A stretch of DNA of 64,000 nucleotides from Selenihalanaerobacter shriftii (GTDB lineage Bacteria; Bacillota; Halanaerobiia; Halobacteroidales; Acetohalobiaceae): positions 1-64,000 of the forward strand of contig NZ_FUWM01000013.1 in NCBI RefSeq assembly GCF_900167185.1, given 5' to 3'. The notes below the pieces were generated by a model, which was given only the letters and a program-made list of their open reading frames with translations, did no database searches and was not told where the DNA came from. Made by a program: the position numbers and the translations under genes. The stretch's first letter is position 1. Each line of letters starts with the position of its first letter. Positions 35,838-45,480 of this stretch are shown here, one piece after another.

Positions 35838-37430
35838 TTATCCTTTAGGTTTTATTATACCCTTAGGAATACATAATTTCTGGCCAACATCAATCTGATC
35901 AGGATTTGGAATATCATTTGCCTCTACAATAGCGTCTACAGTAGTATTATAACGCTTAGCAATCTTATATAACGTATCCCCCGGCTGCACAACATAAACT
36001 ACATATGACGGTGGACACTCAGTAACTGGAGATACAACCACTAAATCTGTTACAATCTCTAACTGTCTAAACTGAACAACTTTAACAAATTTACGTAAAG
36101 CAATAACTAATTCTATAGTTCTCTGGTTTAATAAACTAGATCTAACTCTCTTTATGGAAACATTAGCATAAGCATTCATCCCATCTTCGGCACCAGTAAC
36201 TTGCACAAAATTATCAAAATCAATAATATCTTCTACAAAGTGAACAGGCTGCTGTGGTGCATCAGGGTCTTCAAGATCAGCTACATAAAGCGCTGTACCC
36301 TCAATTTCACCTTCAACCATCACTCCTCCTTCTTCTACTGTACTATCTATATCTAATACCATAGCGTTAGCCTCTAGAACCTGTTCTACATCTGGTTTAG
36401 TTGGTGGTATATTAATATTATCAGTTATTGTTTCAGACATAGTATTTTCACCAATTACTTCTTCTACTCTCAGTAGCTCCCTTTCAACTTCTACTCTATC
36501 ACTTTCAACATCGACGACAACAGTCACCTGAACCGGTTCAGTAACCTTAACAAAAACTTCTAAGACTACCTCTACTTTGAGTGTATCTTCATCTATTGCT
36601 TCAGCTGTCACTCTCTTAACCGTTACATCAGCAAATGCTGACATGTCATCTACCATAGCTCCTGGAATATCTATTACCTTAGAGAAATCTATTGCTCCTT
36701 CTACAAAATGTACTGGTTGGTCACCTTCAGCTGTATCACCTACATAAACTACACCAACATCAATATCTCCCTCTACTATAACTGCATCTTCAGTAATTGT
36801 AACCTCAGGGTTATCTTCAACCTCTGCCTGTGCTCTAAGAACTCGTTCTATCGGCGGCTTCTGTGGTGGAACATCTATTTCTCCTTTGACAACCGATTTA
36901 ACTGTATTTTCACCTACTACATCATTTAATCTTAGTAACTCTTCTTCAACAATACCATCTTCTAAACCTAAAACCTCAGTAATTACTGTAACCTGTCTAA
37001 ATTCTACTACTTTGACAAACTTCTTAATAGTAACTGTCACTCTCACTGTTCTTTCATCAATTAAATCATAACTTGTTCTAATAACTCTTACATCAGTTAT
37101 AACATGCATGCCTGCTTCAGAACCTGGAATATCAACAAAGTTATCAAAAGTTATTATTCCTTCAAAAAAATGTACTGGCTGTTGTGGTTCTTCAGGGTCT
37201 TCAATGTCAGCTACATAAAGTACGCCTACCTCTATCTCCCCGGTTAAATCTACACCTCCATCTTCAATTAAAGTATCTACTTCATTAGCTTCAGCAGTTA
37301 CTTCTAGTACTCTTTCGATATCAGGTTTAGGATCTGGAACTACTAACTCTTCAGTAACGGATTCTCTAACTGTATCTTCTCCTATTACATATTCTACCCT
37401 AACGGTTTCTTCTTTAAAATTAATTGCCAT
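35838..37430 (-). CDS. SPOCS (DUF3794) x3 protein with C-terminal LysM
   Basis: 530 residues: three well-kept SPOCS repeats (about 15-145, 170-305, 325-460) and a LysM (VVYVVQPGDTLYKIAKRYNT). Repeats share a QPVHF(V/F)E element and an FVKV element. It is strongly acidic, unlike its neighbour at 38039. It is a paralogue of the adjacent SipL-like gene, so two LysM-bearing versions exist side by side. Ribosome site GGAGGACAAAGAG. Confidence 0.86.
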   Translation of the reverse strand: MAINFKEETVRVEYVIGEDTVRESVTEELVVPDPKPDIERVLEVTAEANEVDTLIEDGGVDLTGEIEVGVLYVADIEDPEEPQQPVHFFEGIITFDNFVDIPGSEAGMHVITDVRVIRTSYDLIDERTVRVTVTIKKFVKVVEFRQVTVITEVLGLEDGIVEEELLRLNDVVGENTVKSVVKGEIDVPPQKPPIERVLRAQAEVEDNPEVTITEDAVIVEGDIDVGVVYVGDTAEGDQPVHFVEGAIDFSKVIDIPGAMVDDMSAFADVTVKRVTAEAIDEDTLKVEVVLEVFVKVTEPVQVTVVVDVESDRVEVERELLRVEEVIGENTMSETITDNINIPPTKPDVEQVLEANAMVLDIDSTVEEGGVMVEGEIEGTALYVADLEDPDAPQQPVHFVEDIIDFDNFVQVTGAEDGMNAYANVSIKRVRSSLLNQRTIELVIALRKFVKVVQFRQLEIVTDLVVVSPVTECPPSYVVYVVQPGDTLYKIAKRYNTTVDAIVEANDIPNPDQIDVGQKLCIPKGIIKPKG

Positions 37431-37635
37431 CTCTTTGTCCTCCTTTCAAAATATACTTAAACCTTTCAATTATACTATATGCATCCAAAACTCAAATGTG
37501 TACAATTTCTCTTATGAATTTTTTTCCAAATAACACTTTTTAGTCACATTCTTCTTTATTTATCATAAAATAAATTAGTGATATACATTTAAATAGTATA
37601 TTAATTAAATTTATAAATTTGTGGAGGTGACTTAA

Positions 37636-38055
37636 ATGCCCTTTGGATATTCAAAAAAAATCTTTCCTCATCCAGCAGTAGAATATATCCCTATTCATTT
37701 TCGAAATATAAAGATAACCAAAGATTGGAATTATCCTTTTCAATCAAATGAATCAAAAATATATGTATTCTCTAATCTGAAAAAAGCAGTAGAAATAATT
37801 GATAAGTATCATATTCCTACTTCAAGAATTGATCAATTACAAGATGATGAACTCTTACTTATCACTTTTAATAGTCAAATAGAAGATATTAAATATCGAG
37901 GATATAAAGTAACTATGATTACTTCGTCTAATAGAAATCCTGTACATATATTTAAAATTAAAACAACTTACTTTTATAAAGAACGACTATATTTCGCCAT
38001 TTATAACCAAACAGGTAAGGAACTAGCTACAAAGCATTTCACTTTGAAGAATTAA
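37636..38055 (+). CDS. Conserved-looking hypothetical protein
   Basis: 139 residues, no signal peptide, mixed alpha/beta with basic and aromatic residues. A good ribosome site (GGAGGTGACTTAA) supports it. A weak resemblance of the C-terminal part (YRGYKVTMI, then ATKHFTLKN) to protease-inhibitor-like beta domains is too slight to use. It is the only plus-strand gene inside the SPOCS island, and its last 17 bp overlap the end of the convergent SPOCS gene. I do not recognise a family. Confidence 0.6.
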   Translation: MPFGYSKKIFPHPAVEYIPIHFRNIKITKDWNYPFQSNESKIYVFSNLKKAVEIIDKYHIPTSRIDQLQDDELLLITFNSQIEDIKYRGYKVTMITSSNRNPVHIFKIKTTYFYKERLYFAIYNQTGKELATKHFTLKN

Positions 38056-39799
38056 TTTTCTTAACTAATATTGGTAGTTGTACTCTTTCTAATATTTTAT
38101 AATTACAATCTAATACTGTTTTTAATATTAGTTTTTCACCTGAATCATTCAGTTCATAATCAATATATTTCAACTTTGAGGCTAATTCTATATTAGCCTC
38201 TTTATTATTTATTTTTGTAGTAAATAATTGATAAACATCTTCTATACTAGTTATCTCTTGTTCAACATTATTCTGGTCTATAAAATTAATGAAATATTTT
38301 AACTTACAACTAAATAAGAAGCTATCAGCTAACAATTTAGACTTTGATTTAAGAATTTGGATCTTGACTTCCTTAATTTGTTTGGCATATCTAGTTAAAT
38401 AATTTTCTGATGGCACTAAGACTTCCTCATGATCTACTTTTAAAACTCTATCTACTAAAAAGTAATCCCAAGTACTCTGTTTTAAACCTTTATACTGGTT
38501 AGTTACTGCCTGAATAATTAATTCCCTGTTCAGTCCTCCTATGAATTTAAGGAAGACTTTTATATACAATTCACCCTTCGTCAAATTTGCTTGTAGATCA
38601 CTTACAGATAATTGGTAGTCCAATTCTAACCCCTTCTTAGCTCCTTTTAAATTTAGTAATTTATAAAAATTAGAATTAAAAGTTTTAATCTTTTCTTGTC
38701 CATTTTGATCTATATAGAATAATTCATAAAGTAGTTGTCCACTAATAATTATCTTATCAGTCACTAATTCTGTTTTAGAGGCAGTTACTTCTCCTTTGAT
38801 TTCTATTAATTTTTGATATGGTTCTGTCATCCCCAATTCTTCTTCTAACATCCACTCTTCCTCTAAATTATTTATTTCTTCTTTAGCTTTAATCAGTTCT
38901 CCGTATTGTCCAGTAGGATTGATATAAAGACTAACTTCCACTGCTTGTAAAGCAGTAATACTAACTTGAATTACCATTACTAACTTCAATTTGCCATTTT
39001 CTTCAGCAAATTCTAAATCTTTAACTTTACTCTGAATCTGTAATTCAGCATCTAATCCAATATTCTTAAAAGAAATAGTCTCTTTAAAACTTTTATTAAC
39101 TTCTAAATACTTTACTTCTCCTCGCTTAGTCAAAGCTAATACCTGATAACAGATTATACCACTAATTAAAACTTTTTTATTAATCGCTTCTCCATTAACA
39201 TTAATCAATTTTGTATTTAAATCAAAAACCTTTTCTACTTCATCTCTTAAGTCTAATTCTTGTCTAATTAAAATTTTAGCAACTTCTTCAGCTAATACCT
39301 TATTTAAAATTAAACGCCGAGCTTTTAAATAATTAGATTGCTTAATAGAGGAAGCATCTAATGAATTAATATTTTTAACCTTTAAACTGGAGGGTTCTAA
39401 TTCAAAGATTATTAACTTTAGTTCAAATTCTATATCAGCGGCTAGGATTTGTTCTTTATCATTATTATCTTTAAGTTTATATTTAAATTGCTTTATTTCT
39501 AAATCCAATTTATAATCTAGATCTAAACTCAAATTAGAAATATCTAAAAAATATTTAAAAGTAGGTTTTTCAATTTTAGTTTCTTTAGCATTTGCTTTTG
39601 ACTGATAGATGACTTTTTCTGTTAACTCACCTTCTATTAATAGTTTATCTTGGCAGCACATCGAATTAAATTTTTTTAATTTAATTACAAAGTCTTGTAC
39701 TTGAAGAAGTGATTCTGGCAAGTTAATTTCTTCTGTGATTTGAAATGTATACTCTCGTTTAGTGTGAGTTACATTATCTATTTTCCCTCCTTGCTTCAT
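38039..39799 (-). CDS. Divergent SPOCS (DUF3794)-type protein, about four repeats
   Basis: 586 residues, about four diverged repeats (20-140, 160-300, 320-430, 445-580), each with a beta-rich DKLLIEGEL-, KKVLISGII- or DKIIISGQL-like strand followed by a KVIYQ, CYQVL or YELFY element. It is Lys-rich, in contrast to the acidic relatives. No LysM or signal peptide. Ribosome site GGGGGTAGAGATC. The DUF3794 call is by pattern and neighbours, not by clear identity. Confidence 0.7.
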   Translation of the reverse strand: MKQGGKIDNVTHTKREYTFQITEEINLPESLLQVQDFVIKLKKFNSMCCQDKLLIEGELTEKVIYQSKANAKETKIEKPTFKYFLDISNLSLDLDYKLDLEIKQFKYKLKDNNDKEQILAADIEFELKLIIFELEPSSLKVKNINSLDASSIKQSNYLKARRLILNKVLAEEVAKILIRQELDLRDEVEKVFDLNTKLINVNGEAINKKVLISGIICYQVLALTKRGEVKYLEVNKSFKETISFKNIGLDAELQIQSKVKDLEFAEENGKLKLVMVIQVSITALQAVEVSLYINPTGQYGELIKAKEEINNLEEEWMLEEELGMTEPYQKLIEIKGEVTASKTELVTDKIIISGQLLYELFYIDQNGQEKIKTFNSNFYKLLNLKGAKKGLELDYQLSVSDLQANLTKGELYIKVFLKFIGGLNRELIIQAVTNQYKGLKQSTWDYFLVDRVLKVDHEEVLVPSENYLTRYAKQIKEVKIQILKSKSKLLADSFLFSCKLKYFINFIDQNNVEQEITSIEDVYQLFTTKINNKEANIELASKLKYIDYELNDSGEKLILKTVLDCNYKILERVQLPILVKKINSSK

Positions 39800-39917
39800 G
39801 ATCTCTACCCCCAGCCTTATTAAACTTTATGCTAAAACTCTACTAAAAATAACTAAAATTAAAAACCTCTTAAATATTCCTTTAAATATCTAAGAGGATT
39901 AAGTATCTTATTTTTAA

Positions 39918-40724
39918 TTAAGAATCATTAAATTCCAGATGAGAAAAGTTATAAGGCGGCCAAGGTCCTGAATAGTAAAAATAGAAGCCAAAACCAGAAT
40001 ATTTATCTTCTAATTCTTTTAATCTAAATATAAAACTAGATAGATCATCTTTCTTAACTAAATAAACAGAGTTTAAAATCATAGGCTTATCATCATCTAT
40101 TATCTCTACTTCTAATAATTCATTTAATTGAGATTTAGTTGCTATAGTTGCCAGTGATTCATAAATCTCTTCCATTACTTCTAATGCTTTATCTTCTAAT
40201 CTATTATCTAATTCCATCTCTAACCTTCGTTTTAAAAAATTAGCTGTCTCTTCATTACTATTATGTAATCGCTCCTCAATCTTTTTTACTTCTGAGCTTA
40301 AATTAACTAGGTTATCTCTTAACTCTAAAAAATCACAATATAACTTTAACCCCCATTCTTCATGACCTTTAATCACTTTAAATGTCTTTTTAATTTCTGG
40401 TAATGATCGGTGAATAGACTTTTTTAAAGTAGTCTCTTCTTCAAATATAGTCCCAAAAATAATAGGTATTACTGATGTCCACTCCATAGCCTCTTCTACA
40501 ATCATTTCATGACGATTAGCTTTTTCATATAACCATTCTAAATTTCTAATTTTTCTCTCTAATTCCCGTTGACTAAAATCATTTAATGAAATCTTACTAA
40601 CTAAGATTCCTACTTCTTGATAGGGAATTACATATGGTTGATGCAAACCATCTATACCTAATAAATTAATTTTAAATTCTTTTGGAGAATTTAAAATACA
40701 ATAAAGATACAGCCCATCACTCAT
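39918..40724 (-). CDS. GvpL/GvpF-family gas vesicle-type protein
   Basis: 268 residues. The GvpL/F pattern runs throughout: LYLYCIL at the N-terminus, YQEVGILVSKI, NRHEMIVEEAM, VIPIIFGTIFEEE, then LKLYCD and the C-terminal YSGPWPPYNFSH. GvpF/L proteins help build gas vesicles and contact GvpA. No gvpA or other gvp gene is in the window. ATG at 40724 (9 nt after GGAGG) is chosen. It sits between two SPOCS genes. Confidence 0.9.
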   Translation of the reverse strand: MSDGLYLYCILNSPKEFKINLLGIDGLHQPYVIPYQEVGILVSKISLNDFSQRELERKIRNLEWLYEKANRHEMIVEEAMEWTSVIPIIFGTIFEEETTLKKSIHRSLPEIKKTFKVIKGHEEWGLKLYCDFLELRDNLVNLSSEVKKIEERLHNSNEETANFLKRRLEMELDNRLEDKALEVMEEIYESLATIATKSQLNELLEVEIIDDDKPMILNSVYLVKKDDLSSFIFRLKELEDKYSGFGFYFYYSGPWPPYNFSHLEFNDS

Positions 40725-40844
40725 TGCCAATTTCCTCCTAAATTATAGAACTTATCTACTATCTTCAATACAAAGTTTAAATATGACTCATATGTATCAT
40801 ATTCATAAAATCCTTTCTCTATTACTATTTAGTCTAATGAATGA

Positions 40845-40878
40845 AATAGCAGGTATCTTATCTAAGACACCTGCTATT
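40845..40878 (-). terminator. Terminator-like hairpin after a SPOCS gene
   Basis: 16-bp arms with one mismatch (40845-40860, 40863-40878), 7 bp after the gene. The T-run on the minus strand is poor (TCATTCATT). Confidence 0.5.
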
Positions 40879-40885
40879 TATTCTT

Positions 40886-42250
40886 TTAATCGTCTCCATT
40901 ATCATTATTATTTTCATTATCCCTATCATAATTAACGTCACATTTTGGAGTAGGAACTATGGCTTCATTAGCTGGCGTAGAAACTATAGCAATTTGACGA
41001 ACAGCCGGCGGATCCTGAAATGCTTTTACAAAGACTTCTAATACTACTTTTTGAGTTAATTCTTCTCCGGTTTCATTTAAGATTGGTTTGACAAACTCTA
41101 CATCAATATCTACAAGGGCACCGGTATTATCTGGAGAAGCACCTGGTAGATCAAGGAACGTACTGAAAGGTACATCCTCTCTTTGATGATATTCTACATT
41201 ATCCTGGCCAATGAAGTATATCTGCTTATGAATAACTCCCTGCACAATAACTTTATCGCTGACTACCTGAGTCTCTATATCTATTATACTTACATCTATA
41301 TCCTTAACCTTAATAGCAGGAATATCTAAAGCAGCGGTGCTTTCTTGTAAAACTTGTTTAGTATTTTCATTAATTACTTCAGGTAACCTAACTAATTTAC
41401 CGTTATTATCTAAATTAACCTGTAATTGAACTTCTTCGGTTACCTTGACAAAGAAATTAATAACTGTCTTTTGCAATAATTCTACTCCCGCTTCATCTAA
41501 CTCTTTCTTAATATATTCAATCTTAGGATGAACCTGCACATTCATACCTGGCTGTGCTCCTGGTAAGTCTATAAAATGACTAAAAGGCACATTCTCTTCA
41601 CGATGATACTCCACATTATCCTGCCCAACAAAGAATATCTGTTTATGTAAAGTTCCTTGAATAATTACTTTATTATCGATTACTTCTGTACTCACATCCT
41701 GTAATTCGGCTACGATATCAATTATTTTAATAGCCGGAATATCTAACTGAAAAGTGGTTTCAACCATGCTCTGGCTATCATTTTCACCAATAACTCTATC
41801 TACCACAACTAATGGACCATTACCAACCTCTACAAATAACTGCTGAATCTCTTCGGCCAATACATCAATAGAAATAATCACTTTTTGATGTAAAATGTTA
41901 CCTCCTGCTAATAATTCAACCTTAATATCTTCAATAATAGGGTTTAACTCTACTTCCATACCTGGTTGTGCACCAGGAACATCAGCAAAAAGACTAAATG
42001 GAAGATCCTCTGCTTGGTGTTGAACTACATTATCTTGTGTAACATAAAAAATTTGTTTATGTACAACACCTTGGATAATAACTTTATTTCTAATTACCTC
42101 GCAACTAAGATCAGTAATATAGGCATCTATATGTCTAATCTTTTGAGCTGGAAAATCTAACTCAAGGTCACTGACTAGCATTTCCTGTACATTACCTTCT
42201 CCAACCAAAACCGGAAGCTTAAGTAACTCAATTCCAGTTGCCTCAATCAT
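40886..42250 (-). CDS. SPOCS (DUF3794) x3 protein
   Basis: 454 residues: three closely alike repeats (about 1-140, 145-285, 290-420). Each has DxPAxKIxxI, VI(I/V)QGxxHKQI(F/Y)F and PFSxFxDxPGA. The C-terminal tail is Asp/Asn-rich. There is no LysM or signal peptide. Close relationship to the five-repeat gene at 42958 indicates duplication within the island. Ribosome site GAGGAGGGTAAAT. Confidence 0.86.
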   Translation of the reverse strand: MIEATGIELLKLPVLVGEGNVQEMLVSDLELDFPAQKIRHIDAYITDLSCEVIRNKVIIQGVVHKQIFYVTQDNVVQHQAEDLPFSLFADVPGAQPGMEVELNPIIEDIKVELLAGGNILHQKVIISIDVLAEEIQQLFVEVGNGPLVVVDRVIGENDSQSMVETTFQLDIPAIKIIDIVAELQDVSTEVIDNKVIIQGTLHKQIFFVGQDNVEYHREENVPFSHFIDLPGAQPGMNVQVHPKIEYIKKELDEAGVELLQKTVINFFVKVTEEVQLQVNLDNNGKLVRLPEVINENTKQVLQESTAALDIPAIKVKDIDVSIIDIETQVVSDKVIVQGVIHKQIYFIGQDNVEYHQREDVPFSTFLDLPGASPDNTGALVDIDVEFVKPILNETGEELTQKVVLEVFVKAFQDPPAVRQIAIVSTPANEAIVPTPKCDVNYDRDNENNNDNGDD

Positions 42251-42520
42251 ATTTACCCTCCTCTAATATTAAAATAAACATTTAACCTTAAAACCAACAC
42301 CACCATTTGACTACTCACATAAGTGTTTATAATTCCTATCCTCTTAAATTAGAAGCAGACTAGTTCTGTACTTCTTATACTGAGAAAGTTTAATCTCGCC
42401 TGATCACTCCCTCCTATTAATATAAATTCATTCTTCTTTATTAAAATTGTCTATATTTACCCTAACAAAATTTAATTTCCTTTCTTTACATAGTATGATA
42501 AGGATTAAAAAAGTGTGAAT
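42251..42520. other. Non-coding stretch between a SPOCS gene and a small membrane protein gene
   Basis: Apart from an unused ribosome-site-like AGGAGGGAGTG near 42410 on the minus strand, which leads only to a 5-codon frame, nothing clear is seen. It probably holds the promoter of the SPOCS gene at 42250. Confidence 0.4.
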
Positions 42521-42562
42521 AAAAAATTAACCGAGATAGGAATTTTTTTCCTTATCTCGGTT
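42521..42562 (-). terminator. Terminator after the small membrane protein gene
   Basis: Arms AACCGAGATA and TATCTCGGTT with flanking GG/CC pairs, followed on the minus strand by AATTTTTTATT. Confidence 0.75.
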
Positions 42563-42616
42563 TCGCTAACCTTAGCGACTATTTAATTATGCCAACTGTA
42601 AACGGTTTAGGGCTAA

Positions 42617-42832
42617 TCACTCATTCTCTGGTGGATCAGCAAAGAGAGTAACATACTTTTGCTCCCAACGCTCTACCTTTTCATCATCTACTTGCACAAA
42701 AGGGGAGCTTCTTTTAAAGCTATAATAATTTTTAGCAAAATCTAAATTTTCAATTGTAAGCTGAACATAATTTATCAATAAAAAAGTCATTAGTACTACC
42801 CCTATAGCAATACCTAACAATATCTCGAACAT
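42617..42832 (-). CDS. Small single-pass membrane protein, unknown
   Basis: 71 residues. One N-terminal membrane helix (LLGIAIGVVLMTFLLI, about 5-20) is followed by a polar tail with VERWEQKYVTLFADPPE. The same VxRWEQ element ends the single-SPOCS protein at 45481 (VSRWEQMDVFVNG), perhaps by chance. Ribosome site GGAGGAATCTAA. It has its own terminator. No family recognised. Confidence 0.68.
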   Translation of the reverse strand: MFEILLGIAIGVVLMTFLLINYVQLTIENLDFAKNYYSFKRSSPFVQVDDEKVERWEQKYVTLFADPPENE

Positions 42833-42901
42833 TTAGATTCCTCCTCCCAAACCTCTATCTTTACCCGTATTATATTCTATTAGAAACTATGTTGTGAATA
42901 A

Positions 42902-42938
42902 ATTCAACCGGAATAAGTAATATTTAACTTATCCCGGT
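42902..42938 (-). terminator. Terminator-like hairpin after the five-repeat SPOCS gene
   Basis: Arms of 12 bp (42907-42918, 42927-42938, one mismatch), followed on the minus strand by TGAATTTATT. The T-run is weak. Confidence 0.5.
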
Positions 42939-42957
42939 CATATTATTTAATAGAAGA

Positions 42958-45315
42958 TTAAATTACATCAATTACAACTTCAACAGGTATTGGACCTTGA
43001 CCATCACCTACTACATCTAATATAACTTCTTCTGTTATAATTTCATCAATGAATTGCTCTCCTCCAATTACATCAGTTACTACTGTCAACTCTACAGTCT
43101 CTGTCACCTTAACAAAAACTTCAAGAACTATTGTTTGGGTCAATTGGTCTCCAGTTTCATTTAATACAAATGAGATATCATCAACTCGAGGATGAACCTG
43201 AATATTTAAGTCCATGTCAGGCTCTAACTCTATATTAGGATTGATTTCTGTAATATCTACTGTAACAGTAAATGGAATCTGTTCAGTTGTTGTTATTTCA
43301 TCACCATTAGTTGCATAGGTAATTTCTTTAATAATAGTACCGTTTACAGTAACTTGATCATCTTCACCTGCAAAATCTAACTCAAATGTGACATCTTCAA
43401 TTGTAGCTGCAATATCGATTATTTCAGTAGCAGCTGGAGTTAAATCAATGGTATTCTGTAATTCTGGAAATGCTACCCCCTCTGCTAATACTTGTTGAGT
43501 AATAACTTCTATAGTCTCAGTTGTGACCATACCTGCAGCTTCTCCAGTACCTATTACATCTGTAACTACTTCTAACTGTCTACTGGTTCCGGCAGTAACT
43601 GTTGCTTCTACAGTAACAGCTTGAAATAATGTGCAACCGTCGTCTCTTAACTGAAAGCTAATATTTTCAACAACAGCATCTGCTTCTATATCATCAGTAG
43701 GGTCTACATCTGGGAATGGTACTATTACTTGAAAACCTACTTCTTCAGTTAAATTTCTAGTCATACTACCATCAAAATACTGAACTTGTTTCTCTACTAT
43801 ACCTTCTACTAGAAATTCACCATCTATATTTGCAAAGTTTAAAGTTTCAGGAATTACTTCACCAGTAACTGAATTTACTACCTCAGCATCTGGGCATAAT
43901 TCAATCTCCTGTTCAACTAACACTTGTTCAGAAGCTGATTCACCAGTGATTTCTTTAATTAATACTCTATCAACCTCCACTCCTGCGACAGGTGGTTGTG
44001 GTGGTGTTGGCGGTGACGGCGGTTGTACTATTATTTGTTTAGTACCTTCACTAATTACTTGCCTAGTTTTGATTAATGGTCCATCTCCATCGGTAGCCAC
44101 ACTAACTTGTTCTTCCTCAGTTACAGTAACTATTAATCTAACAACCACCTTTTCATGTACAGTTGTCTGATCATCCATTAATTCTACTTGGGCAAGTTCT
44201 ACTTCAGTTTCTACAGTAGCATCCATACCTGGTTGTGCTCCTGGAACATCTACAAAAGTGCTAAATGGTACTTCTTCTGCTTGATGATGCTCTACCCCAT
44301 CATCTAAACCTACAAAGAAGATCTGCTTATCAATCACCCCTTGTATGATTACTTTATCAGGAATTACAGTAATATCTAAATCTTGTAATACAGTATCTAC
44401 TTGCGAAACCTTTAGAGCAGGTAGATTTAAAGTAACGTCTCTAACATCCATTGTCTGAGTTTCATTAGTATTAATGATTCTATCTAGCTTTAATAAGAAA
44501 CCTTCCGGCTCCGAAGCTACATTAATTTGTTGAGTTTCTGTAGCCTTAACAAAGAATTCTATTATTACATCCTGAGATAGTATTGTTCCATCAGGACTTA
44601 AGCTTCGCTGAACATCTTCAATTGTTGGGTGAACCTGGACATTTGAATCCTCAGTCACTCCTGGGATATCAACGAAAGTACTAAAATCTATATTTTCAGC
44701 TTGGTGATAATTAACATCATCTTGACCAACAAAGAATATCTGTTTATGAAGTGTTCCTTGAATAATTACCTTATCTTGAATCACTTCAGTCTGTAAATCT
44801 CTAATTTCAGCAGCTACCTCTGTAATTTTTTGTGCTGGAATTTGAAGTTCAAAATCGTTGGAAACTATTTCTTGTGTTGTTCCCTCACCAATTACTGTTT
44901 CTAATACATATGGACCTAAGTTTCCTTCTTCTAACTGTATCTGAATGAAGTCTGTTATCTTTACAAAGACTTCTAAAACAACTTTTTGATGCAGTTCTGT
45001 ACCGTCTGCTGAAAGTTCAAAGCTAATGTGTTCAATCATAGTATGAATCTGTGCTTCCATTCCTGGCTCAGCCCCAGGTACATCTATAAAAGTACTGAAG
45101 TTTAAATCTTCTGCTCGATGATATACTACATCATCAACTCCTACAAAAAATATCTGTTTATGAATTACACCTTGAATAATTATTTTATCTTCGATTACCT
45201 CATAGGTTACATCTCGTACTTCAGCATCAATATTTCTAATCTTTTGAGCTGGTACTGGTAAATCAATCTGTTGAACAGTAGCTCTTTTTACTTTATGGCT
45301 ATTATCAATTGCCAT
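42958..45315 (-). CDS. Large SPOCS (DUF3794) protein, five repeats
   Basis: 785 residues. Repeats 1-3 (about 5-135, 140-275, 285-420) are close to those at 40886. A Pro-rich linker (PPSPPTPPQPP, about 435-446) leads to two more diverged repeats (455-595, 600-765). It is acidic and beta-rich, with no signal peptide. The size and repeat number suggest a structural shell protein. Ribosome site AAAGGAGGGATTTTA. Confidence 0.85.
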   Translation of the reverse strand: MAIDNSHKVKRATVQQIDLPVPAQKIRNIDAEVRDVTYEVIEDKIIIQGVIHKQIFFVGVDDVVYHRAEDLNFSTFIDVPGAEPGMEAQIHTMIEHISFELSADGTELHQKVVLEVFVKITDFIQIQLEEGNLGPYVLETVIGEGTTQEIVSNDFELQIPAQKITEVAAEIRDLQTEVIQDKVIIQGTLHKQIFFVGQDDVNYHQAENIDFSTFVDIPGVTEDSNVQVHPTIEDVQRSLSPDGTILSQDVIIEFFVKATETQQINVASEPEGFLLKLDRIINTNETQTMDVRDVTLNLPALKVSQVDTVLQDLDITVIPDKVIIQGVIDKQIFFVGLDDGVEHHQAEEVPFSTFVDVPGAQPGMDATVETEVELAQVELMDDQTTVHEKVVVRLIVTVTEEEQVSVATDGDGPLIKTRQVISEGTKQIIVQPPSPPTPPQPPVAGVEVDRVLIKEITGESASEQVLVEQEIELCPDAEVVNSVTGEVIPETLNFANIDGEFLVEGIVEKQVQYFDGSMTRNLTEEVGFQVIVPFPDVDPTDDIEADAVVENISFQLRDDGCTLFQAVTVEATVTAGTSRQLEVVTDVIGTGEAAGMVTTETIEVITQQVLAEGVAFPELQNTIDLTPAATEIIDIAATIEDVTFELDFAGEDDQVTVNGTIIKEITYATNGDEITTTEQIPFTVTVDITEINPNIELEPDMDLNIQVHPRVDDISFVLNETGDQLTQTIVLEVFVKVTETVELTVVTDVIGGEQFIDEIITEEVILDVVGDGQGPIPVEVVIDVI

Positions 45316-45480
45316 TAAAATCCCTCCTTTACTTATATTTTAAATTCATTTTATTCAATTTTAGATAGAATGTATCTTTCATTCTCAGATGGGTAAATCT
45401 CGATTCTAGAGTTAAATGCAGGTGCTAAATAAACAGCACCTGCCACCTAAATTAATGATGGTTCTATTCTGATAGGTACT

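Noticed and set aside
36708-37071. Plus-strand ORFs opposite the SPOCS genes
   Set aside because: They are antisense shadows of strongly coding minus-strand frames, without ribosome sites.
42400-42420. Tiny ORF after an AGGAGGGAG ribosome-like site upstream of the SPOCS gene at 42250
   Set aside because: It stops after five codons and shows no sign of a gene.
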